This document shows positions 15,857-23,950 of a stretch of 58,410 bases of DNA, in pieces. The translations under genes and the position numbers were made by a program. Where the stretch lies: positions 1-58,410 of the forward strand of contig PCWN01000011.1 of the NCBI GenBank assembly GCA_002787355.1. The letters run 5' to 3'. Numbering within the stretch: the stretch's first letter is position 1; every line of letters starts with the position of its first letter. The notes below the pieces were generated by a model, which saw only the letters and a program-made list of their open reading frames with translations, was not told the DNA's origin and ran no database searches. Source of the DNA: Candidatus Magasanikbacteria bacterium CG11_big_fil_rev_8_21_14_0_20_39_34 (GTDB lineage Bacteria; Patescibacteriota; Patescibacteriia; Magasanikbacterales; UBA922).

Positions 15857-16905
15857 AATGTATTATCTTTGCAGGGGGTGCCGGTACACGGCTATGGCCA
15901 ATAAGTAGAAAAAATTCTCCAAAACAGTTTGAAAAACTTAAAGATGGTCGTTCAACGCTTCAGATGGCAGTAGAGCGGATTTCTGATTTGGGGATGGAGA
16001 ATATCTATATTTCTACCAACGAGGCTTATATATCTATTTTAAAAGAACAAGTTCCAAATTTGCCGGAAGAAAATATTTTTTTGGAACCTGCCAAAAGAGA
16101 TCTTACGGCTGCTGTTGGTCTTTCTTTGTGTCGACTAAAAAATTCGGGCTATTCGGGGCCCATTGCTATTTTGTGGGCGGATCATTTTGTAGAAAATGTG
16201 AATACTTTTGTACAAGCACTTCTCAAAGCAAAAGATTTAGTTTTGAAAAATCCAAATCGGTTTATCTTTTTGGCAGAGAAGCCAAGATTTGCAAATCAAA
16301 ATTTAGGATGGATCCATGTAGGTGATTGCATTGAAGAAAATCAGTTTCAGTTTGAGGGATGGAGGTATCGTCCAGAGCTTACTGAGTGTGAGCATATGTT
16401 TGAAAGTAAAAGTTGGTTATGGAACCCAGGATATTTTATTACGGATTTAGATTTTGTGCTTGACCTGTATAGGGTGCATGTCCCAGAAATGTACGAGCGT
16501 TTGCAGAATATGTCTACAAGTGAAGAAAAAATTCAGACAGAATACGCAAGTTTGGATGCTGTCCATTTTGATAGTGCTATCGTGGAAAAAGTTCAAAAAG
16601 ATCAAGCGGTGGTATTGAAGGTGGATTTAGGATGGAGTGATCCAGGGACATTGTATGCACTCAAGGAAGCCCTTGTACCAAAAACTGAAGATAATTTGGT
16701 AAGGGGAGATGTAGTAGACCTTGGTTCGCACGACAGTTTTATCTTTAATGCGGAAAAAGGAAAATTAGTTACCACCATTGGCCTTGAGGGGGTGATGGTT
16801 ATTAATACTGGGGATGCGCTGTTGGTGTGTCACAAGAATGATGTTCCAAAGATTAAGGAACTTTTGAAAAAAATTGAAGAAGAGGGGAAAGAACAATATT
16901 TATAA
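15853..16905 (+). CDS. manC: Mannose-1-phosphate guanylyltransferase
   Basis: 350 aa from the ATG that overlaps the PAP2 stop. The start MKCIIFAGGAGTRLWPISRK is the nucleotide-binding signature of this family, with SPKQF directly after. It lacks the C-terminal isomerase domain of bifunctional ManC, so it makes only GDP-mannose from mannose 1-phosphate and GTP. GDP-mannose would feed the GT4 enzymes at 2182-6475. A longer in-frame start eight codons upstream lies within the PAP2 gene and is less likely. Followed after 29 bases by MltG. Confidence 0.88.
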   Translation: MKCIIFAGGAGTRLWPISRKNSPKQFEKLKDGRSTLQMAVERISDLGMENIYISTNEAYISILKEQVPNLPEENIFLEPAKRDLTAAVGLSLCRLKNSGYSGPIAILWADHFVENVNTFVQALLKAKDLVLKNPNRFIFLAEKPRFANQNLGWIHVGDCIEENQFQFEGWRYRPELTECEHMFESKSWLWNPGYFITDLDFVLDLYRVHVPEMYERLQNMSTSEEKIQTEYASLDAVHFDSAIVEKVQKDQAVVLKVDLGWSDPGTLYALKEALVPKTEDNLVRGDVVDLGSHDSFIFNAEKGKLVTTIGLEGVMVINTGDALLVCHKNDVPKIKELLKKIEEEGKEQYL

Positions 16906-16934
16906 AAAATATTCATTTCCGTAGTAAAAATTTT

Positions 16935-17978
16935 ATGAAAATTGGATTCCACAAATGGACTCTGAGTATAGTTGGTATTTGTATAATTTTTTGTTTCTTT
17001 TTTTTATATTCAGAAATATATTCAAAAGATGTGTCGAATGGAAAGTCTGTAAGTTTTGAGTTACAACAAAATCAGACCGTATCAGAACTTGCAGCAAAAT
17101 TGGAAGAAAAAGGTATTATACGATTTTCGGGTCTTTTTAAAAAATATATTGTTTTTCGCGGTGTAGATAAAACAATGCAGCCCGGTGTGTATAGGGTTGA
17201 ACCACCGGTGACATTGGCACGGATTGTGGATGCACTCAAGAATACAAGACAAAATCGTGAGGAAATTTCACTTACGATACTTCCGGGATGGAATCTCAAA
17301 GATATTGCGGCTTATTTTGAAAAACAAAATATTGCCAAGGAAGAAGAAGTGTATACACTTTTGGGACACCCAGCACAAAAGACAAAATTTCAATTTCCAA
17401 TTGGGGATATAAAATTATTTAAAGATGTTCCTCGTTCAGGAAGTCTCGAGGGGTATCTTGCGCCAGAAACAGTACGTTTTTATAGTGATGTAACTTTAGA
17501 GGAAGTTATAGAAAAGTTTCTTCATATTCGTGAAGCCCAGTTCAGTGACCAAATGCTTTCCGACATAAAAAAACAGGAGAAGAGTATCCATGATATACTA
17601 ACTATGGCAAGTATTCTCGAACGTGAGGTAAAACATCCAGAGGATAGAGCGATGGTGGCAAATCTCTTTTGGAGACGGCTCACCGCGAATTGGGCACTTC
17701 AAGCTGACTCTACCGTTCATTACGCCGTTGAACGTGAGGACAAACAAGTTTTTACTACGGATGAGCAAAGAAAATTTGATTCTCCATGGAATACCTATAA
17801 GTATCCCGGACTCCCTCCTACGCCTATTTCTATACCAAGTATTGATTCTATTATGGCGGCAATATATCCAACACAAAATAGTTATTGGTTCTTTCTTACT
17901 ACTCTGGACACCGGCGAAGTGAAATTTTCAAAAACTCTTGAAGAACATAATGCAAAAGTTCAAAAATATTTACGATAG
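16935..17978 (+). CDS. mltG: Endolytic murein transglycosylase MltG
   Basis: 347 aa. One N-terminal membrane anchor (about residues 8-28), a LysM-like domain (SFELQQNQTVSELAAKL), then the YceG catalytic domain with MASILEREV (catalytic Glu) and the conserved ADSTVHYA...NTYKYPGLPPTPI stretch (about residues 255-300). MltG cuts nascent glycan strands and sets chain length. Length is normal for the family. It ends the envelope gene group. Confidence 0.92.
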   Translation: MKIGFHKWTLSIVGICIIFCFFFLYSEIYSKDVSNGKSVSFELQQNQTVSELAAKLEEKGIIRFSGLFKKYIVFRGVDKTMQPGVYRVEPPVTLARIVDALKNTRQNREEISLTILPGWNLKDIAAYFEKQNIAKEEEVYTLLGHPAQKTKFQFPIGDIKLFKDVPRSGSLEGYLAPETVRFYSDVTLEEVIEKFLHIREAQFSDQMLSDIKKQEKSIHDILTMASILEREVKHPEDRAMVANLFWRRLTANWALQADSTVHYAVEREDKQVFTTDEQRKFDSPWNTYKYPGLPPTPISIPSIDSIMAAIYPTQNSYWFFLTTLDTGEVKFSKTLEEHNAKVQKYLR

Positions 17979-18003
17979 ATATTTAAAAAAATAAAATGTA
18001 TCT

Positions 18004-18531
18004 ATGCCCAAACAACCGTCTCATTCCCATTGAGTTTCACTTACTGAAAATGGGGCAACGTATACTGATGCAATAACGGCGGCGGATAATTGGGAGGAGA
18101 AGGAACGTTCAAGATCTTTACTTTCAAAAAAGTTACAAAATGCAAAAAGGAAAAGTAACCGTGCTTTGTTGGATAGGGTCCGTATAAAAAAGTTGGTATC
18201 ATACAGTCGCAAGGGAGTTGATGTTTAGATAGTTGGTGGTGAAGCAATACAGGACATGTTTTTTATAGATTTTACTTGTGGTGGGCATGATTTTGTATAC
18301 CACTTTGTCCCATCCGGTGAGGTCTGGATTGATAATGATATAATGCCCAAGGGACAAAAATTTGTTCTTTTACATGAACTTCACGAGAGGAGACGCATGG
18401 CAGAAGGTTGGGGTTACCCAAAAGCACATTACGAGTCGAGTAAGATAGAGTATCATTGTAGGCATTTTCCATCGGAGTTAGATCTTCATCTTCGACAAGA
18501 ACATAAAATCAATGGTAATATTACTGCATAA
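18004..18531 (+). pseudogene. Disrupted gene, one frame broken by UGA and UAG
   Basis: A continuous forward frame from ATG 18004 to TAA 18531 is interrupted only by TGA at codon 10 and TAG at codon 75. The part before the TAG is basic and helical (SLLSKKLQNAKRKSNRALLD); the part after, IVGGEAIQDMFFIDFTCGGH and FVLLHELHERRRM, looks like one conserved protein with a metallopeptidase-like HELHE word. The sense runs straight through the TAG, so the simplest reading is a decaying gene of about 175 residues. The last 91 codons (ATG 18256) could still be translated alone. Stop-codon readthrough is the alternative. The family is remembered as uncharacterised. Confidence 0.55.
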
Positions 18532-18561
18532 TTTTTATTTACTATTTTAGATTCAGCTACT

Positions 18562-19698
18562 ATGAAAATTACTCCACTCCTATTTCACAAAAAATTACAG
18601 GGAAAGATTGAGGTCGTATCCAGAAAAAAAATTCGTACACGAGAAGATTTGAGTTTAGCCTATACTCCAGGGGTAGCGGATCCTTGTCGGGAGATAGCAA
18701 AAGATGTGTCAAAAGTTTATGCGTATACACGTAAGTCCAATATGGTAGCTGTGGTAACTGATGGAAGTGCTGTTTTGGGTCTTGGAAATATTGGTCCGGA
18801 GGCTAGTCTCCCGGTTATGGAGGGGAAGGCCGTTTTATTTAAAGAATTTGGTAATGTAGATGCTTTTCCTATTGCACTTACCACTCAAGATCCCGATGAA
18901 ATTATTGAGACAGTTGTACGTATTTCTCCAATGTTTGGTGGAATTAACTTGGAAGACATTGCCGCACCAGCGTGTTTTTATATTGAAGAAGAACTCAATA
19001 AAAGATTGAGTATCCCCGTATTTCATGACGACCAGCATGGTACTGCGATTGTGGTTTTGGGTGGGCTCTACAACGCTTTGAAAGTTACAAAAAAGAAGAT
19101 AGATAATGTACGAGTAGTGATAAATGGAGCGGGGGCCGCGGGAATTGCTATTGCCAAATTACTTTTGAGTGCCGGAGTAAAGCATATATTTTTGGTAGAT
19201 TCTACGGGTATTATCTTTGAAGGAAGAGAGAATCTTACCGATGTAAAAAAAGAAATGGCAAAATGTACAAATGCAGAAAAACGCAAAGGTAGTTTGGAAG
19301 AAGCTATAGCCGGAAGTGATGTATTTATTGGGGTGAGTCGAGCAAATGTTCTTTCAAAAAAAATGGTAAAAAGTATGAATGATGATGCTATCATTTTTGC
19401 GATGGCAAATCCCATCCCAGAGATTATGCCAAATGATGCATTATCGGCAGGTGCGACCGTTGTTGCAACCGGAAGAAGTGATTTTCCCAATCAAATCAAT
19501 AATGTTTTAGTTTTCCCAGGCATTTTCCGAGGACTTCTTGATGCACGTATGGATTGTGTCACCAATGCTATGAAAATTGATGCAGCAAAGGCCTTAGCTC
19601 GTTATGTGAAAAAGCCTACAGCCAAAAAAATCATACCTTCGGTTTTTGACAAGGGCGTAGCACAGGCCGTTGCACGCGCAGTAAAAAAACACAAATAA
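18562..19698 (+). CDS. NAD(P)-dependent malic enzyme
   Basis: 378 aa. Residues about 15-40 hold LSLAYTPGVADPCREI, then VAVVTDGSAVLGLGNIGPEA with the catalytic region, HDDQHGTAIVVLGGL (metal ligands and substrate contacts, about residue 155), and the NAD(P)-binding loop INGAGAAGIAIAKLL. It decarboxylates malate to pyruvate with reduction of NAD(P). The length is that of the short bacterial form without the phosphotransacetylase-like domain. It is one of the few central-metabolism enzymes here. The upstream neighbour is a broken gene; a membrane protein follows by 7 bases. Confidence 0.93.
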   Translation: MKITPLLFHKKLQGKIEVVSRKKIRTREDLSLAYTPGVADPCREIAKDVSKVYAYTRKSNMVAVVTDGSAVLGLGNIGPEASLPVMEGKAVLFKEFGNVDAFPIALTTQDPDEIIETVVRISPMFGGINLEDIAAPACFYIEEELNKRLSIPVFHDDQHGTAIVVLGGLYNALKVTKKKIDNVRVVINGAGAAGIAIAKLLLSAGVKHIFLVDSTGIIFEGRENLTDVKKEMAKCTNAEKRKGSLEEAIAGSDVFIGVSRANVLSKKMVKSMNDDAIIFAMANPIPEIMPNDALSAGATVVATGRSDFPNQINNVLVFPGIFRGLLDARMDCVTNAMKIDAAKALARYVKKPTAKKIIPSVFDKGVAQAVARAVKKHK

Positions 19699-19705
19699 GG
19701 AAAGT

Positions 19706-20296
19706 ATGTTGAATACAATGTTCATTGTTGTAGCTAACCTGGTTCCTGTATTGGGAGTATATCTTTTGAGTTGGAGCACCTTTGAATTTTTTATTGCGTA
19801 CTGGTTTGAAGCAATTATTATAGGACTTTTTACTTTTGTTCGAATTCTCTGTGCCAAAAAAGTACCTGCTGCTGACACTGTACCTTATTCACATCTTTCT
19901 ACGAAGCAAAAAATTGGATATGCTCTTTTTTTCTTGATTTGGTATTCTATATTTTTGGGAGTGTTTCTTTTTTTCATTACTTTTGAGACTTCTGAAATGC
20001 ATAACAAACTTTTTTCAATGGGAAATTTAGCATTTTGGATTCCTGTTGGAATATTTTTTGCCAAGCATATAGTCAAGTTTCTTACTGAATGGAGTCAAAA
20101 AATGTTTGAACTCCTTGGACCAGATAGAGCATTTATGCCAGCGATTAAATGGGTGGTGGTAGTATTATCAATTCTCATTGTTGGGGGGTTCTTTTCTCTT
20201 AAAGACTCTGATGGAAAAGTTTTTGTTATTGTATTTTTTGTTTTGAAAAGTGTTTTTGAGATATATCAACTTCGAAAGAAGAGAAGTCTAAACTAA
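19706..20296 (+). CDS. DUF6498-like integral membrane protein
   Basis: 196 aa with five or six hydrophobic segments. The start LNTMFIVVANLVPVLGVY and WSTFEFFIAYWFEAIIIGLF match my memory of DUF6498-type proteins, whose function is unknown. It is squeezed between malic enzyme (7 bases) and queA (5 bases), suggesting co-transcription without an obvious functional link. Confidence 0.6.
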   Translation: MLNTMFIVVANLVPVLGVYLLSWSTFEFFIAYWFEAIIIGLFTFVRILCAKKVPAADTVPYSHLSTKQKIGYALFFLIWYSIFLGVFLFFITFETSEMHNKLFSMGNLAFWIPVGIFFAKHIVKFLTEWSQKMFELLGPDRAFMPAIKWVVVVLSILIVGGFFSLKDSDGKVFVIVFFVLKSVFEIYQLRKKRSLN

Positions 20297-20301
20297 TTCT
20301 T

Positions 20302-21420
20302 ATGTATACTTCAGATTTTGACTACAATTTGCCCACAGAGCTTATAGCACAAAAATCCGTTGATCCTCGGGATCATTCCAAGATGATGGTGGTAAATCAT
20401 GGTACAGAGAGTATTGAACACAAACATTTTTTTGATATTGTAGATTATCTCCAAAAAGGAGACCTGATTGTTTGGAATACTTCAAAAGTATTTAAGGCAA
20501 GACTCTTTGGAAAGCTTATGGCGCAAAATGGAGAAAATCTTTGGGAGCATAAACGGAAGATCGAACTTTTCTTGGTCCGACCCATGGAGAATGATGGGGT
20601 ATGGAAGGTTCTTGCAAAACCAGGAAAACATGTAAAAAACGGTATGAGAATTGTTCTCTCATGTTCGTGTGAAGACGTCTCAGACTGTAGTTGTAATAAT
20701 GAAGATTTTTTTTGTGATGTCCTTGTAAAGGAAAAAGAAGGGACCATTCTTGTGCAGTTTCCGGATACAGAAGAGGCGGTCAGAAAAAAAGCAAATCGGT
20801 ATGGGCATATCCCTATCCCACCGTATGTAAAAGATGAACCGCATCAGTTGGAGTTGTATCAAACAGCATATGCACAACAAGAAGGATCGGTTGCCGCACC
20901 AACCGCTGGGTTTCATTTTACAGATGCGCTCATAGAGAAGCTTACCAAAAAAGGAGTTGAATTTGCAGAGGTAAGTTTACATGTTGGTTTGGGTACATTT
21001 TTGCCGGTAAAGACAGAAAGGGTGAAAGATCATACTATGCATGCAGAGATTGTAGAGCTAACAAAAGAAAATGCAGAAAAAATAAACCGTGCCAAGAGAG
21101 AGGGAAGAAGAGTTATTGCCGTGGGGACTACCACAGTGCGTACTTTGGAAGGTATTGCTATGCTGCGGGATCTTTGTCCGACGCAAACTCCCATGCAGGT
21201 GCATGCCTATCATGGGGATATTAATATTTTTATAACGCCGGGGTTTGAATTTCAAATTGTGGATGCTATGATCACCAACTTTCATCTTCCAAAATCTACG
21301 CTTCTTATGTTGGTATGCGCGTTTTCAAAAAGCCAGGCACTCATGATGGAGTGTTATAGAGAAGCGGTAGCCCAAAAGTATAGGTTTTATAGTTTTGGAG
21401 ATGCGATGTTTATTGTCTAG
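20302..21420 (+). CDS. queA: tRNA preQ1 ribosyltransferase-isomerase QueA
   Basis: 372 aa. YTSDFDYNLPTELIAQ opens the protein, RVNTSKV-type segment appears as VWNTSKVFKARLFG, and YQTAYAQQEGSVAAPTAGFHFT (about residues 190-210) with LHVGLGTFLPVK are diagnostic. It uses SAM to convert preQ1 in tRNA to epoxyqueuosine, one step after the Tgt reaction encoded by the convergent neighbour. A segment near residue 118 carries five Cys residues in 19 positions (CSCEDVSDCSCNNEDFFC), which QueA proteins usually lack. A 23-bp inverted repeat terminates it. Confidence 0.94.
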   Translation: MYTSDFDYNLPTELIAQKSVDPRDHSKMMVVNHGTESIEHKHFFDIVDYLQKGDLIVWNTSKVFKARLFGKLMAQNGENLWEHKRKIELFLVRPMENDGVWKVLAKPGKHVKNGMRIVLSCSCEDVSDCSCNNEDFFCDVLVKEKEGTILVQFPDTEEAVRKKANRYGHIPIPPYVKDEPHQLELYQTAYAQQEGSVAAPTAGFHFTDALIEKLTKKGVEFAEVSLHVGLGTFLPVKTERVKDHTMHAEIVELTKENAEKINRAKREGRRVIAVGTTTVRTLEGIAMLRDLCPTQTPMQVHAYHGDINIFITPGFEFQIVDAMITNFHLPKSTLLMLVCAFSKSQALMMECYREAVAQKYRFYSFGDAMFIV

Positions 21421-21473
21421 ATTATCCCAAATAAAAAAATTGGTTATGTGCCAATTTTTTTATTTGGGATAAT
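21421..21473. terminator. Bidirectional terminator between queA and tgt
   Basis: A perfect 23-bp inverted repeat: attatcccaaataaaaaaat plus tgg at 21421-21443 and its complement at 21451-21473, loop TTATGTG. A T run follows the stem on both strands, so it can stop transcripts from both convergent genes. Confidence 0.9.
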
Positions 21474-21484
21474 TATGAAATTAT

Positions 21485-22690
21485 TTATGATTTATAACCC
21501 CATTCGTGTTTGAATTTTATAAATCGGTCTTCCCGTATAGACGCACGCATACGTGTCATAAGATCGAGAAGATAAAAAAGATTATGTTTAGTTGAAAGTT
21601 TGTAGGCAAGTAGCTCATTGGATTTAAAAAGATGGTGTAGATATGCACGTGAAAAATTTTGGAGTGGACTCTCTTCTAAGAGGGGATCAATTGGAAGGTG
21701 ATCATTGGCATATTTACTATTGGTGATGTCAATCCAGAGGCGTCTTGGATTTTTTTCATTTCCAGAAGCTTCTGTTTGAAAAGTTTGTGGTGTTACATAG
21801 AGGGCACCATTACGGGCCATGCGTGTAGGCGCGACACAGTCAAACATATCTATGCCACGCTCGACCACATCAAAAAGATCCAAGGGGGAGAAGCCTACGC
21901 CCATGGTATAGTGAGGTTTTTCTTTGGGAAGTAGTGGAGAAATCCAATCAAGAATATTTTTTGTGGCGTCCATGTTATATCCAATAGATTCTCCTCCAAT
22001 GGCAATACCATCAAAATCCATTCCGCAAATTTCCTTTGTAGACGTTTCACGAAGGGAACGATGATTTCCTCCTTGAATAATACCGAACAAAAATTTTTTA
22101 TAGAGGTCACTTTTCTCAGAAAGATTTTTTTTGTGTGCATCTATACATCGCTTTGCCCAACGATGTGTTCGCTCCATTGCTTGCGTTGCATAATCCATTT
22201 CTGCGTTGTCAGGGGTACATTCGTCAAACGCCATAATAATATCTGCACCAATTTTGTGTTGGATATCAATGGCAGACTCTGGAGTAAATCGATGTTTTGA
22301 CCCATCAATAAAACTTCGAAAATCAACACCATCTTCATCAATTTTTACCAATTTTTCTCCATTGCTTTGTGCATCTTTTTGCGCTCCAAGGGAAAATACC
22401 TGAAAGCCTCCACTATCGGTTAATACGGGTTTGTCCCATTGCATGAAGTTATGAATGCCACCAAAGGTATCAAGAAGATCTGCCCCAGGCTGGAGATGAA
22501 GATGATACGTATTGGCCAATATAATTTGTGCATCAATTTGATGAAGATCTTGAGTATCCAAGCTTTTTACCGTAGCTTTCGTTCCCACGGGCATAAAAAT
22601 TGGTGTTTCAATATCCCCGTGATCAGTATGGATAATTCCGGTTCTTGCAAGGCATTCACTGGATTGTGATGTTTGTTCAAAAAAATTCAT
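21485..22690 (-). CDS. tgt: tRNA-guanine transglycosylase Tgt lacking the zinc cysteines
   Basis: 401 aa. The catalytic words are present: LTDSGGFQVFSLG (Asp general acid/base), DECTPDNA, GGESIGYN and DLFDVVERGIDMFDCVAPTR (nucleophile Asp). Tgt swaps guanine 34 for preQ1 in tRNAs with GUN anticodons. In ordinary bacterial Tgt a structural zinc is held by CxCxxC and a His before and after SRAYLHHL; here the stretch is LLEESPLQNFSRAYLHHL, so all three Cys are gone, while the His in STKHN remains. A ~12-residue insertion precedes this region. Convergent with queA, which catalyses the next step. Confidence 0.92.
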   Translation of the reverse strand: MNFFEQTSQSSECLARTGIIHTDHGDIETPIFMPVGTKATVKSLDTQDLHQIDAQIILANTYHLHLQPGADLLDTFGGIHNFMQWDKPVLTDSGGFQVFSLGAQKDAQSNGEKLVKIDEDGVDFRSFIDGSKHRFTPESAIDIQHKIGADIIMAFDECTPDNAEMDYATQAMERTHRWAKRCIDAHKKNLSEKSDLYKKFLFGIIQGGNHRSLRETSTKEICGMDFDGIAIGGESIGYNMDATKNILDWISPLLPKEKPHYTMGVGFSPLDLFDVVERGIDMFDCVAPTRMARNGALYVTPQTFQTEASGNEKNPRRLWIDITNSKYANDHLPIDPLLEESPLQNFSRAYLHHLFKSNELLAYKLSTKHNLFYLLDLMTRMRASIREDRFIKFKHEWGYKS

Positions 22691-22746
22691 ATGCTCATAG
22701 CATAGGCGATTTTGTATTTTTTTTCAATAGGGGTACAATGAGCAAT

Positions 22747-23610
22747 ATGAGCATACGAAATTTCAATATTTTTTGTGTTGTCAGTATAGGATTCTTTTCT
22801 TTTGGAACGGCGTATCTTTGGTATGAAAAAATGTCTCCTGAGAGAGCAGATTTTGATCCGGGTATTGAACTGACAGAATTTTATGACTTTCAAGAAGAAA
22901 AAAACGTACCCAAAAAAAATGAAGAAGTTATTCGTTCCACTGTTTTAGAAGATACGGTAAAGGATGAAGAAAAAGATGCCGCAGTGGACGATACGACTCC
23001 AAATATACCAGAAAAAAATGATATTCAATTGCTTCCCAAGGAAATAAATTTAGATGTTCCTTTTACATCTCAGGCACCGGAAAAAAATTGGGAACAGCCA
23101 TGGCAAGATGCGTGTGAAGAGGCTGCTGTATTGATGATGGATGCCTATTATAAAAATTACGATGTAAGTCCATTATTTGCAAAGGATGAAATTCTGAAGA
23201 TGGTAGCGTGGGAAGAACAAAAGGGTTGGGGGGAAAGCATTGGAATAGAACGGGTGAGTCAATTGGTAGAATACTACATGGGAGAAAAAAGTCTAAAAAG
23301 TAGAGAGCATTTACAAATTATTGAAAATCCTAAGGTAGAGGAAATGAAAGCATCCCTTGCTCTCGGGCATCCAATCCTTGTAGTTGCCAACGGAAAGATT
23401 CTTCCCAATCCAAATTTTCGGGGAGATGGTCCGGTGTATCACGCACTTATAATACGTGGATATACGGAGGAAAAATTTATTACCAATGATCCTGGAACGC
23501 AGTTTGGAAAGAATTTTTTATACTCATATGAGGATCTTATGAATGCCATTGCAGATTGGAATGGCGGGGAAGTTGTGCAAGGAAGAAAGGTAATACTTAT
23601 GTTTAAATAA
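22747..23610 (+). CDS. Membrane-anchored C39-like cysteine peptidase
   Basis: About 287 aa. N-terminal membrane segment (IFCVVSIGFFSFGTAYLWY), an acidic linker, then a C39-like papain-fold domain: DVPFTSQAP, DACEEAAVLM with the catalytic Cys (about residue 120), VYHALIIRGY with the His, and FITNDPGT with the Asp. The active site would face outside. The start is uncertain: TACAAT at 22734-22739 is a plausible -10, which puts ATG 22747 at the predicted transcription start (leaderless); ATG 22738 overlaps the box. Divergent from tgt. Confidence 0.78.
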   Translation: MSIRNFNIFCVVSIGFFSFGTAYLWYEKMSPERADFDPGIELTEFYDFQEEKNVPKKNEEVIRSTVLEDTVKDEEKDAAVDDTTPNIPEKNDIQLLPKEINLDVPFTSQAPEKNWEQPWQDACEEAAVLMMDAYYKNYDVSPLFAKDEILKMVAWEEQKGWGESIGIERVSQLVEYYMGEKSLKSREHLQIIENPKVEEMKASLALGHPILVVANGKILPNPNFRGDGPVYHALIIRGYTEEKFITNDPGTQFGKNFLYSYEDLMNAIADWNGGEVVQGRKVILMFK

Positions 23611-23621
23611 AAGTTATTCAC

Positions 23622-23649
23622 TTGACAGAAAATTTTAGGTTGGTATAGT
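23622..23649 (+). promoter_or_regulatory. Promoter of the tandem-attenuator transcript
   Basis: TTGACA (23622-23627), 16-bp spacer, TATAGT (23644-23649). The ATG of the first leader ORF starts 9 bases after the -10 box, so the leader ORF is nearly or fully leaderless. Confidence 0.8.
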
Positions 23650-23658
23650 AGGAGTACT

Positions 23659-23721
23659 ATGAAATATATTCAGAATACATTCCGTCGTTGGCACACCGAA
23701 TCCGTCTCGGCGATTTTGTAG
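23659..23721 (+). CDS. Leader peptide 1 of the tandem attenuator (20 aa)
   Basis: MKYIQNTFRRWHTESVSAIL. It begins just after a consensus promoter and ends in the element that pairs with the terminator's left arm. Arg-Arg-Trp codons (23683-23691) lie 15 bases before that element, a placement at which a stalled ribosome would leave it free while a ribosome at the stop codon would cover it. No known protein; proposed as a sensing peptide. Confidence 0.55.
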   Translation: MKYIQNTFRRWHTESVSAIL

Positions 23722-23776
23722 TGCAAGGTTTTTATAGCAAACAAAATTAAGAATCGCCGAAGGGCGATTTTTTCTT
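23707..23776 (+). promoter_or_regulatory. Attenuator 1: antiterminator arm and terminator
   Basis: Arm A tcggcgattt (23707-23716) lies in the leader ORF. Arm B gaatcgccga (23751-23760) pairs with A over nine or ten bases or with C ggcgatt (23763-23769) across a GAAG loop; C is followed by six or more T. A:B and B:C exclude each other, the classical attenuation arrangement. Confidence 0.65.
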
Positions 23777-23791
23777 TTTACTTTTTTATCT

Positions 23792-23857
23792 ATGATAACA
23801 TATTCAGCTTACAACAATTGTTCACGCCGTTGGTCTCGCATTTTATCTGCTCATTGA
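23792..23857 (+). CDS. Leader peptide 2 of the tandem attenuator (21 aa)
   Basis: MITYSAYNNCSRRWSRILSA plus His. Lies 16 bases after terminator 1. Like leader 1 it has Arg-Arg-Trp, here at codons 12-14, about 20 bases before its arm A, which overlaps the stop codon. The shared RRW and matched spacing argue that both leaders respond to the same signal. Confidence 0.5.
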   Translation: MITYSAYNNCSRRWSRILSAH

Positions 23858-23920
23858 GATCGCTTTTTGGTGTGAAAATATTTTTCTTCAAAATGCGGTC
23901 TCAATAGACCGCATTTTTGT
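23853..23920 (+). promoter_or_regulatory. Attenuator 2: antiterminator arm and terminator
   Basis: Arm A attgagatcgc (23853-23863) pairs with B gcggtctcaat (23895-23905) over 11 bases with one U-G pair. B is also part of the terminator stem aaatgcggtct/agaccgcattt (23891-23901/23906-23916), followed by T residues. The two pairings are mutually exclusive. Confidence 0.65.
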
Positions 23921-23950
23921 GGATTTTCCCACATTTTTGAGGAGGTGAGC

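Noticed and set aside
18004-18033. UGA reassigned to glycine or tryptophan (Gracilibacteria-type code)
   Set aside because: Conserved genes end in UGA (for example nusB, PAP2, the EgtD-like gene), Trp is UGG throughout, and no conserved gene contains an in-frame UGA; the single case is in a frame that also has a UAG.
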